DNA from: a virus
DNA: 64,000 bases
IMG/VR virus record: IMGVR_UViG_3300045996_002337
Location: 62,001-126,000 of that record
Direction: 5' to 3' (one strand)
Below the pieces are notes generated by a model. The model was not told the origin of the DNA and ran no database searches. It saw only the letters and a program-made list of their open reading frames with translations. Made by a program: the position numbers and the translations under genes. Numbering within the stretch: the first letter of the stretch is position 1; every line of letters begins with the position of its first letter. This document shows, in pieces, positions 51,482 to 59,942 of the stretch.

Positions 51482-52006
51482 TTAGGTGCACTCATAGAGC
51501 GTATTTTTCTTGCCACTGTTTGCAAGACGGATGCTCGAGCGCATCCGCAAGCGAAGGACTCGAGCTTCATCGGACTCTTCGCCAGCACGAGGCATCACCC
51601 GAAGCACCGGTACTGGTTCACCTTGCTCGGTGCACCGAGCAGCTTTGCGTTGCAGCTTTGCCGTGGTACTGTAGCGGGTCTTCCACGTCCTCAGTTCGCT
51701 GATCAAAATGTTTGTCACTAGTTCCTGAGCTAGCTTGTCAGGTAGCTGAAGGGCGCCCGCCCGCATCGCCGTGTCCATCATGGCTAGAACACGCCCGAAC
51801 GTTGACGGTAGAATCTCGTCAGTGCGTATGTGGGCCATCACGATGTCCTTCAAGGTTCCGCGCCAGATTTCAAGTTTGCGGGCGACCTTCCGATTGAGGG
51901 CCGCATCGCCCTTCTCGTTCAGGTACAACGTCAGGTACAGCGCCGCTGGGGACTTACCGTATGTGTTCTTACTGAGGTTCAGCATATTAGCTCGCGTATT
52001 TTGCAT
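51482..52006 (-). CDS. uncharacterised basic helical protein
   Basis: 174 residues from ATG 52006 (GGAG upstream). Helical throughout, basic C-terminus rich in Arg (EARVLRLRMRSSIRL). Overlaps the preceding gene by 20 bases. No family recognised; DNA or RNA binding possible from charge. Confidence 0.62.
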   Translation of the reverse strand: MQNTRANMLNLSKNTYGKSPAALYLTLYLNEKGDAALNRKVARKLEIWRGTLKDIVMAHIRTDEILPSTFGRVLAMMDTAMRAGALQLPDKLAQELVTNILISELRTWKTRYSTTAKLQRKAARCTEQGEPVPVLRVMPRAGEESDEARVLRLRMRSSIRLANSGKKNTLYECT

Positions 52007-52418
52007 GGAACTTCTCCAGATCGGCTTCGATGGAACCGTAACCCTTGCGGACTCTGCCATCGTGCAACCAGTTCACCAGCTTCTCGACCTTCGCGAATGC
52101 CTCGTACTTGTAGTTGAAGGTCCAGTCCTTGGTGTCTTCCCAATCACGTGCTTCCGAGGTGACCACATAGGCGCCGTCTTCACGCTGCGTGATGGGATAC
52201 TGCTTCTTCGCGAGCTCCCACCAGTCCGAGCCCGTGTGCTTTTCAAGGAAGTTCTTTTCCTTGGCAGCCATCTCGCTGTCCATGAGGGATTTGGCAGTAC
52301 GCGCAAGATTCGCGATCGTGGTCTCAAGAAGCGGACTCGGGTTGATGGCGAACTGTCGCTTCATTTTTTCAAGAATGAGAAACGTTTGAGCTGCAGTTTG
52401 CTTAATCATCTTACCCAT
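51987..52418 (-). CDS. uncharacterised early protein
   Basis: 143 residues, first gene behind the early promoter at 52448. Long helices and a Trp-rich middle (SDWWELAKKQYP). No family recognised. Confidence 0.65.
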   Translation of the reverse strand: MGKMIKQTAAQTFLILEKMKRQFAINPSPLLETTIANLARTAKSLMDSEMAAKEKNFLEKHTGSDWWELAKKQYPITQREDGAYVVTSEARDWEDTKDWTFNYKYEAFAKVEKLVNWLHDGRVRKGYGSIEADLEKFHAKYAS

Positions 52419-52447
52419 GCTGCTTCCTTAAGGTGGTCGATGGGTTG

Positions 52448-52476
52448 ATTATACACCCATCGACCTGCGTTGTACA
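52448..52476 (-). promoter_or_regulatory. early promoter TGTACA-N17-TATAAT
   Basis: TGTACA 52471-52476, TATAAT 52448-52453 on the - strand; 29 nt to ATG 52418. Confidence 0.75.
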
Positions 52477-52483
52477 CTACTTC

Positions 52484-53962
52484 TTAGGTGATGTTAGCAA
52501 GCGCAATACGCTTCCACAGCTTCGAGCCGGAGTTCGCAACTTGGATCACGTTCAGCAGGGAGCGGCTCGAGATTTCTGCCGCGATTTCACGGTTGTCGTA
52601 GAGGAACTTGTAAGCTTCTTCCTTGATTTCCATCGAGACACCGGGCGCGAACTTCTCGCTCGGCAGAATTTGACGCATGCGTTCGAAGCGCTCTTCAATC
52701 GTCATCTCGAGGTCTGCACGCAGCGAGCGCGTGATCAGCGGTTGGGGGAAATCTTCGGACTTCACGTTCGAGATGAAGATGACGCGGCCTTCAAACAGGA
52801 AGCTGCGCGGCAGGTCGTCGTTGGCCGAGCCTTCCACGTTCCACGTCACCCAACGCTCGGTGTCGGTGTCGAGGGCGGCCTTCAGCAGGTTTGCCGAGAC
52901 CTCATTCTTCCATGCGGCGTCGCAGTCATCAAACACGACGAGCTTCTTCTTGTTCTCGAACAGCGTACGGAAGAGGCCCTTGGCGCTCGAGTAACCTTTG
53001 ACATAGTGATAGTCACCTGCCAGGTCGGGGGCTTGCTTGACGTTCTCTACGTCCATGGTGTGATATCGGTCGGCAGGGATGCCGAAAACCGACGTCATGA
53101 TCTTGCACCATTCCTTGCCGTGGCCCTGCTTCACCTTAAGGCTCTTGGGGAAGAGCATAAATTGCACGTGGTGGGCAACCTCGTGCGGCACGATGATGTC
53201 GTAGTACTCGCTGGGGTTCGCCATCGCCAGCTTGATGTTGAACTGATACTTGTTGGTACCGGGGAAGAACCGACCGCCACAGGTGCGATCCTCGAGTGAT
53301 TTGGAGGTGTGCAGGCCGGTGAAGTCCACATCACCAAAGACCAGCTCGAGCTCGTCGAGTTCCTCGTCTTCTTCGTCCTCGTCCTCGTCTCGATCGGCCT
53401 TGCTGGTCTTCGGGAGACCATGTTCCTTGTAGTACGCGATCGCTTGGGCACGGCATTCCTTCATGCGACGAAGGATGTTGTCGGCTACGACTTGTTCTTC
53501 CGGTGTGAGGGTGTAGGCAAGCTTCATGGCTTCCTCGGTGGAGAGGAGACCGTGTTCGCGAATCTTTTCCTTCGTGTGGAAGGTCTTACCGAGCGAACCC
53601 TCACCGGTGATGATCAGCGATCGAATGCCGATGTTGCGGATCACGATATCGACGCACTCGTCGAGCAGCTCGTAACGTTCCTCAACGCTGAGGAGGTTGT
53701 TCGGCTTAACGCGGGGAGCTTGCGGGGTATAGGCGCGCGAGACGCCTTCCGACGTGGGGCTCGGTGCAAAATTGACTGGGCCGAGGTTGGAGAAACCTGT
53801 CACGTTCAGCTTGAGGGCCTTCGAGCACTTGCCCTCGAGAATGCGGGAGATGACATACTGCTTCGACGATTCGCCACCAACTGAACGCACAAGAACTTGG
53901 CCGTCAAATTCGGCAGACCAAGTGTTGGTGTTTTCGTCGTGGCAAAGGGTTGCGAGATTCAT
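52484..53962 (-). CDS. AAA-type ATPase with inserted SprT-like zinc metalloprotease
   Basis: 492 residues from ATG 53962; upstream Met codons lie beyond the early promoter. Residues 85-140 start a phage-type ATPase: IITGEGSLGKTF with Walker A at 120-127. An acidic linker (about 191-207) leads to a SprT-like domain: FGDVDFTGL, GGRFFPG, HEVAHH (260-265) and GHGKEW (280-285), the HExxH plus distal His of zinc proteases. From about 316 the ATPase resumes: VKGYSSAKGL, Walker B LVVFDDCD (341-348), ANLLKAALD, VIFISN sensor (394-399), and LITRSLRADLEM. The protease thus sits between Walker A and Walker B. SprT/Spartan enzymes cleave DNA-bound proteins; I infer an ATP-driven protease acting on host nucleoproteins. 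Early expressed. Confidence 0.85.
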   Translation of the reverse strand: MNLATLCHDENTNTWSAEFDGQVLVRSVGGESSKQYVISRILEGKCSKALKLNVTGFSNLGPVNFAPSPTSEGVSRAYTPQAPRVKPNNLLSVEERYELLDECVDIVIRNIGIRSLIITGEGSLGKTFHTKEKIREHGLLSTEEAMKLAYTLTPEEQVVADNILRRMKECRAQAIAYYKEHGLPKTSKADRDEDEDEEDEELDELELVFGDVDFTGLHTSKSLEDRTCGGRFFPGTNKYQFNIKLAMANPSEYYDIIVPHEVAHHVQFMLFPKSLKVKQGHGKEWCKIMTSVFGIPADRYHTMDVENVKQAPDLAGDYHYVKGYSSAKGLFRTLFENKKKLVVFDDCDAAWKNEVSANLLKAALDTDTERWVTWNVEGSANDDLPRSFLFEGRVIFISNVKSEDFPQPLITRSLRADLEMTIEERFERMRQILPSEKFAPGVSMEIKEEAYKFLYDNREIAAEISSRSLLNVIQVANSGSKLWKRIALANIT

Positions 53963-53996
53963 TCGGTGATTTCCTGCAGTGGAGTTGATAGGATAG

Positions 53997-54024
53997 ATTA
54001 TATCCACTCCATGCAGGATGTACA
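53997..54024 (-). promoter_or_regulatory. early promoter TGTACA-N16-TATAAT
   Basis: TGTACA 54019-54024, TATAAT 53997-54002 on the - strand; 34 nt to ATG 53962. Confidence 0.75.
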
Positions 54025-54047
54025 ACATTGAGTTGTAACCGTTTACT

Positions 54048-54416
54048 CTAACTTGTTGCGTCGATGGCGGGTGGTTGCGGCAGCGACATCCAGTAGGTCG
54101 GCTCAACGACGCAGCCGTTGATTGCCTCCCAATAAACCAAGTCGTGTTTTTCGTTGCGCCAACCAGCAGAAACTACGCACGCCCCAAGTCCAGGCGCATA
54201 AGCCAAGACCCGCCGCCCATCCCTCGGGGCCGACTCAATCGGAAGCCATCGCTCAGCATCCTTCGCCGCGCTGGCCGCCATGTCATGCAGGCGGTCGATG
54301 GCAGAGTACAGACGTCCCAAGGTTGTGACGCGGGATGTGTCACGGCTACGGGCTTGAAGGTTGTCCGCGTACCGCTTGCAATCTTCTGCCAGCGCTTCCG
54401 CCATTTGGTTTTTCAT
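54048..54416 (-). CDS. DUF551-domain protein
   Basis: 122 residues from ATG 54416, sharing TGATG with the pagL-like stop. C-terminal half has the DUF551 pattern: WLPIESAPRDGRRVLAYAP, YWEAING and PTYWMSLPQPP. The N-terminal half is helical. DUF551 proteins are common small phage proteins of unknown role. Confidence 0.78.
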   Translation of the reverse strand: MKNQMAEALAEDCKRYADNLQARSRDTSRVTTLGRLYSAIDRLHDMAASAAKDAERWLPIESAPRDGRRVLAYAPGLGACVVSAGWRNEKHDLVYWEAINGCVVEPTYWMSLPQPPAIDATS

Positions 54417-54904
54417 CAAAATGCCTTGGTGAGGGAGAGCTGCAACGCATTCACACCAGGATTCGGGCGCTTGAACCCAGCGTTGCTGAAATGTGAGGCG
54501 CGAACCCCAACAACGATGGAGGGGCCGTATCGCCACCCCACACCGAGATGGTCAGCGAACTGCCACCGAGTGGTGATGTCCTGCTCAGCGAACGTCGTGT
54601 CCGTAAAGTAGGAGACGCCGATGCCTGCCTCAACGAACCACCGCGGATTCAAGTTGGCCCGCAGCATAGGGACTGCTGACAGCTGTACAGATCCGCCATT
54701 TGGGCCGTGCCAAAAAGACACGCCGACTTCGGGATGCATCATGATCGAGTATTTCCCGAATTCGCTAACGAACTTCGGTTCGAAGAGGCGATTAACCGTT
54801 ACGCGATACGTCCGCTTCTCGCCACCCACTTGGGCTGAATACAGCGTGTCTGCTTGAGCGGAGGTGGCGAGAAGCGCCACCAGGAGGATTGCCGCGCTCT
54901 TCAT
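54416..54904 (-). CDS. pagL: PagL-like lipid A 3-O-deacylase
   Basis: 162 residues. Signal peptide (KSAAILLVALLATSAQA). The outer-membrane barrel pattern of PagL is clear: FVEAGIGVSYFTDT, FADHLGVGWRYG, ASHFSNAGF with His138 and Ser140, and NPGVNALQLSLTKAF ending in Phe as outer-membrane proteins do. In known PagL a Glu 12 residues after the Ser completes the triad; here that place appears to be Asn152, so activity may be weakened or different. Would remove a 3-O acyl chain from lipid A. Early expressed after the 66-residue gene. Confidence 0.8.
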   Translation of the reverse strand: MKSAAILLVALLATSAQADTLYSAQVGGEKRTYRVTVNRLFEPKFVSEFGKYSIMMHPEVGVSFWHGPNGGSVQLSAVPMLRANLNPRWFVEAGIGVSYFTDTTFAEQDITTRWQFADHLGVGWRYGPSIVVGVRASHFSNAGFKRPNPGVNALQLSLTKAF

Positions 54905-55104
54905 TACTTGGCCAGAGCAGTTTGAACCTTGCCGAGCAGCGTCTCGAACTTCAGCCGACGAAGGTCCGACTTGGCCCCGACCTTCAGCTTGACGCCGTGG
55001 GCGACGAGCTTATCAAAGTCCTTCGCCTTGCCGGCAAGAACGGAAGCTGCCCAAACGGGGCCGAACGAGAAGCGCTTGCGGGGCTTGGAAACGGTATCAG
55101 TCAT
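54904..55104 (-). CDS. small basic early protein
   Basis: 66 residues, first gene behind an early promoter. Lys/Arg rich (KPRKRFSFG, KAKDFDKLVAHGVKLKVGAK). No family recognised. TAATG overlap with the pagL-like gene. Confidence 0.62.
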   Translation of the reverse strand: MTDTVSKPRKRFSFGPVWAASVLAGKAKDFDKLVAHGVKLKVGAKSDLRRLKFETLLGKVQTALAK

Positions 55105-55157
55105 CTTTTCTCCAAAACAGTTTAGTATGAGTTCATCAAACTTCTGATGATGGTTAG

Positions 55158-55185
55158 ATTATAACCACATTTTGAAAGATGTACA
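55158..55185 (-). promoter_or_regulatory. early promoter TGTACA-N16-TATAAT
   Basis: TGTACA 55180-55185, TATAAT 55158-55163 on the - strand; 53 nt to ATG 55104. Confidence 0.75.
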
Positions 55186-55188
55186 CAC

Positions 55189-55416
55189 TTAAACTGTAAC
55201 GTCGCTAGGAAAGAACGCCGACTTCTTCACGTTGAAATCATAGCTAGAGCGATATTCAACGCCCAAATCTCGAGAAAGAATGCCTAGGATTGACCGTTGA
55301 ATTACGAGGTAATCGTCAAATGACTGCCTCAAACTGAAACCACGAGGTGGCAGATCAAAGCACGCGCGGTCTGAAATAGATGACAGCACAAAATCTCTAA
55401 ATTCTTCGTTGGTCAT
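55189..55416 (-). CDS. uncharacterised small early protein
   Basis: 75 residues, start overlapping the upstream stop. Helical (NEEFRDFVLSSISDRACF) with a GFSLRQSFDDYLVIQ segment. No family recognised. Confidence 0.6.
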   Translation of the reverse strand: MTNEEFRDFVLSSISDRACFDLPPRGFSLRQSFDDYLVIQRSILGILSRDLGVEYRSSYDFNVKKSAFFPSDVTV

Positions 55417-55874
55417 TACCGCACCTTGAGGCGAAGCCAGCTCTCAATTGCTTGACGAACGATTGGCTTGATATCTTCCTTGCTGATAACCACGTCTTCA
55501 GAGATTGAAATTTCCCCATCAAACGTCGGCTCGAATGCACCAGTGGCCACCAAGGCCTCCATCATGTCAATGGTGGCGTGATCAAGCTCGTCATCGTATG
55601 GAACACCTTGGTCAATCGTGTCATGAATCTCCTTGAGAATTTCATCTTGACGATCAACTTTCATAGAGAGCCGCTGAACTTCAGCTTCGAGCTCATCCAC
55701 AGTTTCCATGTACGCAACGAACATGCCGTCAACCTGCGTAATAAGTTCATTGAGTTCCTCACCGGGAGGAACGTGCCCAGTTTCTGAAATTGAGCCTCCA
55801 GAAACTGCATCAAGAATGTCTCGAAGGCGGGCCAACCCGATTTCTTCGTCGCTAACTCTACTTACGATTTCCAT
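55416..55874 (-). CDS. uncharacterised acidic coiled-coil protein
   Basis: 152 residues. Residues 50-90 form a coiled coil (ETVDELEAEVQRLSMKVDRQ). Acidic overall, C-terminal helix basic. Overlaps the HNH gene end by 17 bases. No family recognised. Confidence 0.62.
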   Translation of the reverse strand: MEIVSRVSDEEIGLARLRDILDAVSGGSISETGHVPPGEELNELITQVDGMFVAYMETVDELEAEVQRLSMKVDRQDEILKEIHDTIDQGVPYDDELDHATIDMMEALVATGAFEPTFDGEISISEDVVISKEDIKPIVRQAIESWLRLKVR

Positions 55875-56319
55875 TATTGTCTCCTTGATAGAACTGTTGG
55901 AAGCACTGCGTCCAATCTTTACGGATGCATTCCTGCGCCTGGGTTATTTCCATCCGCCCTGAACAAACTTCTTTGCGAAGTCGCACCTCTAGGCGGGTCT
56001 TCGAGAAAACATTCCAATCTGCCCCGTATTCATGGGGCCAAAGGTTCCTTGGATCGTTTGAGCCGCCAATGGACAGCGGAATCAAGTGATCAATCTTGCA
56101 ACCTTTATTACACCGCTCTTTATCAACCTTGTGAGCCCTGTAGACTTTATTCTTGATTGATCTGGAGACATTTCGCGCCTTTGCGGGATAGTCTTTGGCG
56201 CACACTAGAACTGTGTCGGTTGACGCAACAAGCCCTGGCGTTAATTCTGGGGATGGGAGATATGGATATGACTGCGCCGTTGTCGCGCAAAAGAGAAGAA
56301 GCCAGATGCCGCTGCGCAT
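55858..56319 (-). CDS. exported HNH endonuclease
   Basis: 153 residues. N-terminal signal (SGIWLLLFCATTAQS) then an HNH core: C-N-K-G-C-K-I-D-H-L-I-P-L-S-I-G-G-S-N-D, then NLWPHEY and a helix KTRLEVRLRKEVC. Related bacterial proteins with signal peptides are secreted or periplasmic nucleases. Export of an HNH nuclease from an early phage operon suggests action in the periplasm, for example on incoming DNA. Confidence 0.8.
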   Translation of the reverse strand: MRSGIWLLLFCATTAQSYPYLPSPELTPGLVASTDTVLVCAKDYPAKARNVSRSIKNKVYRAHKVDKERCNKGCKIDHLIPLSIGGSNDPRNLWPHEYGADWNVFSKTRLEVRLRKEVCSGRMEITQAQECIRKDWTQCFQQFYQGDNNGNRK

Positions 56320-56325
56320 GGGGCC

Positions 56326-56589
56326 TCAATCTGGAACGTAGCCAACGAGGGCTTCAGTTCCACTTGGGCAAAATGCCAAAAGCTCGGTGAGCTCATCAGC
56401 ATCGACATCCGTGGGATCAACTGGACCGAACCGCTCAATGAACGTTAGGTCTTCGGCTTGACCTTTGAAGCCGACGCCTTCATAAGAAATTTGACCGCGA
56501 TTATTGTTGGTGACGACCAGGTATTCTTGAACTTCAGTGTTGAGATAAATTTGACCAACAAGAATCAAAGGTGACTTGATAGGCGACAT
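56326..56589 (-). CDS. uncharacterised small early protein
   Basis: 87 residues, first gene behind the early promoter at 56649. Starts SPLILVGQIYLNTEVQEYLV, a small SH3-like beta fold by appearance. No family recognised. Confidence 0.64.
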   Translation of the reverse strand: MSPIKSPLILVGQIYLNTEVQEYLVVTNNNRGQISYEGVGFKGQAEDLTFIERFGPVDPTDVDADELTELLAFCPSGTEALVGYVPD

Positions 56590-56648
56590 GTTTTGTACTA
56601 CTCCGGGGTTTATGAAAGTAACATCAATATCATTACCGATGTTACTTC

Positions 56649-56677
56649 ATTATAGAACTACAGGTTAAAATAGTACA
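56649..56677 (-). promoter_or_regulatory. early promoter TGTACT-N17-TATAAT
   Basis: TGTACT 56672-56677, TATAAT 56649-56654 on the - strand; 59 nt to ATG 56589. Confidence 0.7.
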
Positions 56678-56691
56678 ATTGTAAACGAAGG

Positions 56692-58278
56692 TCAGGACTG
56701 GAACACGAAGAACGCCGACCCGGCCGTCTTATCACCTGTCGTGTACGCATTCGGCGAACCGAATACTGGAGTGCTTGCTGGAGCCAGGTAAGTCGAAGTG
56801 TCCTTGATCACATCATACTTCACAGACAGGGCGCCGTTCATGACGTCCGTGCTCGTGAATGAAACGGCAATGTGAAGGGTCGTATCAGTCGGTGTTGCAA
56901 CTGTGACCGTGTAGGAGGCACCCGCAACGGTCTGGGTGGTGAGCGCCACGCCGCCCGCTGTAGCTGCCTTTACGCCAGAGTTAACAGGGGCGATTGACTG
57001 CGAAAGCGGAAGCGCACTGCTGAAGATGCGAACCTTATCGGCGTTGAGGCGAATAACACCGCGCTGGTCCAGGAGCGACTTCATATTCGTATCGCCCGTG
57101 GTTGTTGGACTTCCCAAGTTCATCGTCAACTGAATTGCACCACCGGAATTGAGGAACGTGTTGCGTGCCTCGAGCGAAGGAAACTGAAACCGCATGGTCA
57201 TTGACGCGGTAGCTGAACCACCAACTGAACCACCAAATTGAACGTGATGCGCAACGGTTGTCGTGGCTGCGAATGCAGTGTTCGAACCAGTCGCCCCATT
57301 GATACCGCGCAGCGAGTAGCGGTTGAGGACTGCGGTGTTCAACACGTTCATTGTTTCTGAATACAGGCGCATGAGGGTCACAAGACCAAAGCGACGACCT
57401 GAACGGCGCTCGAGCGACGGGTAGCGTGAATCAGCAGTGTTAAGACCGAGGAGAGAAACTGGAGCCTGACGCCCGTCAGTGATGAAAGGCACTGGTGAGA
57501 TATCGTCAGCATAGCCGGCTGGAAGATCGAGCCGCTCAATTGCGTATTTGGCCGCGGCGAGGAGGGTGTCCCAATCATTAGAGTTCGGGTCGACCATCAT
57601 TTCGGCTGTTGACTCACCTGTCGGGGTCAGAACATTACCGTCTAATGGTGTACGAAGCGCGAACTTGGCACGAAGGTTAGTGTCAAGCGCTTCCAGGTTT
57701 GAAACGTCAGTGATCGCTTTGCCGAGGGCACCATTGCCACCGACGGATGTCGGGCCAATAAGTTGGTTCAGAAGCGACAGAGCGGCTTCATATTCCTCAC
57801 GGCCCGCTACGAAATCGACGGTTGGCCAAACTTGGTTCCAGCCACCGATTGTGGTGCCAGAAACAGGGTAGCGCCCGAGACCAGTGTAGACGTACAGAAT
57901 GCCAGACGATGAACCAGTGCGCTGGAACCAAATATCGCCAAGAGCAGCTGATGTAGGGGCCTCTTCACCGTTGTTTGTAACCTGAATACCGGCGAGTGAC
58001 TTCCAAGTTAGGGGCGCGGTCGACGCGCACAGACGAAGAATTGCGTTAGTTGAATCATACCAAAGCTGACCAACGGTTGGATACGCTGGAGCTGTGCCGT
58101 CTGCGAAGTTCTCAAGCAGACGCATCAAGTTTTCTTGCTGAACGGTGCCGTAGTTTGCTGCACCCTTACCTGTGAAACGAATCGACGCCTTGTCAGATAC
58201 GATCGTGCCAACGGGCACTTGAATGGGGGTTCCCTTGTTTACATCAAGGGCAGGGCTTTTCCAATTGAGAATATACAT
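56692..58278 (-). CDS. virion structural / fibre protein
   Basis: 528 residues from ATG 58278 (AGGAG about ten bases upstream). The N-terminal region has IRFTGKGAANYGTVQQENLMRLLENFA and PTVGQLWYDS, a segment I associate with T4-like virion proteins; two W-x-x-L/I-x-x-G-D-I-W type repeats follow. The C-terminal 200 residues are Ala/Thr/Val-rich beta. Late promoter box upstream. Separate from the main tail cluster. Fibre or capsid-surface location inferred. Confidence 0.72.
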   Translation of the reverse strand: MYILNWKSPALDVNKGTPIQVPVGTIVSDKASIRFTGKGAANYGTVQQENLMRLLENFADGTAPAYPTVGQLWYDSTNAILRLCASTAPLTWKSLAGIQVTNNGEEAPTSAALGDIWFQRTGSSSGILYVYTGLGRYPVSGTTIGGWNQVWPTVDFVAGREEYEAALSLLNQLIGPTSVGGNGALGKAITDVSNLEALDTNLRAKFALRTPLDGNVLTPTGESTAEMMVDPNSNDWDTLLAAAKYAIERLDLPAGYADDISPVPFITDGRQAPVSLLGLNTADSRYPSLERRSGRRFGLVTLMRLYSETMNVLNTAVLNRYSLRGINGATGSNTAFAATTTVAHHVQFGGSVGGSATASMTMRFQFPSLEARNTFLNSGGAIQLTMNLGSPTTTGDTNMKSLLDQRGVIRLNADKVRIFSSALPLSQSIAPVNSGVKAATAGGVALTTQTVAGASYTVTVATPTDTTLHIAVSFTSTDVMNGALSVKYDVIKDTSTYLAPASTPVFGSPNAYTTGDKTAGSAFFVFQS

Positions 58279-58343
58279 TTTCTTCTTTCTCCTGTCGGGT
58301 AAGATGGGTGCGAGGCCGCCCGACTGTCCTTGACCGCGCATCT

Positions 58344-58351
58344 TATTTACG
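58344..58351 (-). promoter_or_regulatory. late promoter-like box CGTAAATA
   Basis: 65 nt upstream of ATG 58278, 11 nt past the terminator of the phoH gene. Confidence 0.58.
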
Positions 58352-58361
58352 CAGAAACAGG

Positions 58362-58383
58362 AAGAGGACCCGAAGGTCCTCTT
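58362..58383 (-). terminator. intrinsic terminator with C(UUCG)G loop
   Basis: Nine-base-pair stem AAGAGGACC / GGTCCTCTT closed by TTCG on the - strand, 24 nt after the phoH stop. Confidence 0.82.
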
Positions 58384-58407
58384 ATTATGCGTTAAAAGAA
58401 GTTGAGA

Positions 58408-59211
58408 TTATCCGTGCAGAAGCGCTGGGCCGCTGAAATCATGACGGCTGATACCGTTGACTGCCCCATTTGCGCGGCGCTTTTCCGGTTGAACTTTTGG
58501 TTCAGGGGAATCGAGATGCTGAAGGATGGTTTTAACAATCTCTGAACGAACTACGTCGCTGTTGGAGAACTCGATGACGTTGATATCTGATGAACACCCG
58601 CGCAGCTTGCGTGCCACCCATTGAAGACCGTTTTCTGGAACACCTCGAAGGTCGGTCTGCGAAACGTCTCCGTTAACCGCGAACTGTGAGTACTCGCCGA
58701 TACGGGTAACAAACAACTTCATTTGCTCGATGGTCGTGTTCTGCGCTTCATCCAAGATGACGTAGCAGTTTGTGAACGTACGCCCACGCATGTAAGCAAG
58801 CGGAGCAAACTCGATCTTGCCGCCTTCCAATAGCTTCTTTGCCATCGTAGGACCAACTAGATCATTGAGCGCGTCGAGAAGTGGTAGGAGATAAGGGGAG
58901 ATTTTCTCTTCAAATGTGCCAGGCAGGAAGCCGAGCGATTCACCAGCCTCTACGATTGGTCGCGTGATAACGACCTTAGAGACCTCATTTGAGAGAAGTT
59001 TTTCAACGGCAACGGCCATTGAAAGGAACGATTTGCCCGAACCAGCAGGGCCTGTTCCAATAGTCAGTTTCGCATTCGTGAGTGATTCAACGTAGAAACG
59101 TTGCGACTCATTCTTAGGGTTTGGGCGGAACTTAAGGCGAATAGCAGTGCTCCCTTCTGGGTTAACTGGTTGCGGATATTTCTGTTTAGCCAAGGCGAGT
59201 TTTCTTCCCAT
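58408..59211 (-). CDS. phoH: PhoH-like ATPase
   Basis: 267 residues. Walker A GPAGSGKSFLSMA, VITRPIVEAGESLGFLPG, FAPLAYMRGRTF, VILDEAQNTT (Walker B) and FAVNGDVSQTDL are the hallmark PhoH motifs. Frequent in T4-like phages; proposed ATPase/RNA helicase in RNA metabolism. Monocistronic with its own terminator. Confidence 0.93.
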   Translation of the reverse strand: MGRKLALAKQKYPQPVNPEGSTAIRLKFRPNPKNESQRFYVESLTNAKLTIGTGPAGSGKSFLSMAVAVEKLLSNEVSKVVITRPIVEAGESLGFLPGTFEEKISPYLLPLLDALNDLVGPTMAKKLLEGGKIEFAPLAYMRGRTFTNCYVILDEAQNTTIEQMKLFVTRIGEYSQFAVNGDVSQTDLRGVPENGLQWVARKLRGCSSDINVIEFSNSDVVRSEIVKTILQHLDSPEPKVQPEKRRANGAVNGISRHDFSGPALLHG

Positions 59212-59262
59212 TGTAATCCTCCAGGAAATGGGATCAGGCGAGAACTCGTGCTACATTAGCGA

Positions 59263-59628
59263 TTATTCCTGCTTTTGCAACACGAAGCGAAGCCAATCAG
59301 AGGAGCTGATCTGTGTGCTGTGAAGCGCTGCTTCCCCAGCCTTGATGCAATCAAGGAGGTACTGGGCGAGTTTCACCTTTTCGGAGGGGGTTAAGCTCTT
59401 GATTGTCTCAATGACACGGACCGAGGTCGCATCAGAAGAGATGTTGACGATTCCATCAAGTTGGCTGTTAACGCTAACGCCGCCATTCTTGAAGAATTCA
59501 GAAAGATTTGCGAGGGCAAAGATGTGGTAGTGGTTGGTGGCATCCCCTGCTTGAATGATCTCAGCCATGGTGAGCTCGTAAGGGATTGGGCCTGTCATTT
59601 CTTGAACTACTACGCGGTGAAGTTTCAT
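59263..59628 (-). CDS. uncharacterised late protein
   Basis: 121 residues behind a perfect late box. An N-terminal beta part and a C-terminal helical region (TPSEKVKLAQYLLDCIKAGE). No family recognised. Confidence 0.66.
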   Translation of the reverse strand: MKLHRVVVQEMTGPIPYELTMAEIIQAGDATNHYHIFALANLSEFFKNGGVSVNSQLDGIVNISSDATSVRVIETIKSLTPSEKVKLAQYLLDCIKAGEAALHSTQISSSDWLRFVLQKQE

Positions 59629-59656
59629 GCTACTGTCTCAGCAGGTTGTTATCGTT

Positions 59657-59664
59657 TATTTATA
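59657..59664 (-). promoter_or_regulatory. perfect T4 late promoter TATAAATA
   Basis: 28 nt upstream of ATG 59628 on the - strand. Confidence 0.75.
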
Positions 59665-59714
59665 GTGCGCCGTTACATGGTTAAATAATAGCACACAACC
59701 AAACGGAGACCCAA

Positions 59715-59942
59715 ATGGATACAGGTTTGACACCAAATGAGGGCGAAAGCTTTGTAGATGAAGCTCGCCAACCAATTCCGCCAGCGAATACGTGGGATGA
59801 GCTGACTGTTAATCAGCTCATTGAGTTGAAGGGGCAGCTTGAAGAAAAGCGTTGGGCTTTCGCCAAGAACGCCGTGATTGCCAAGGCCCTCGATGAAGGC
59901 CTGGCAAAAATCACTCTGCTGATTTCTTCGCGCTCTTCCTAA
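59715..59942 (+). CDS. small + strand protein
   Basis: 75 residues with GGAG before ATG 59715. Acidic N-terminus, then WDELTVNQLIELKGQLEEKRW and a helical end. Divergent from the 121-residue gene; a TTAAATAA at 59681-59688 could be a weak late box. Its 3' end overlaps the ClpP-like gene by 32 bases, tail to tail. Function unknown. Confidence 0.65.
   Translation: MDTGLTPNEGESFVDEARQPIPPANTWDELTVNQLIELKGQLEEKRWAFAKNAVIAKALDEGLAKITLLISSRSS

Noticed and set aside
53963-54106. 48-residue N-terminal extension of the ATPase-protease
   Set aside because: It would start upstream of the early promoter and reads through the promoter sequence itself.
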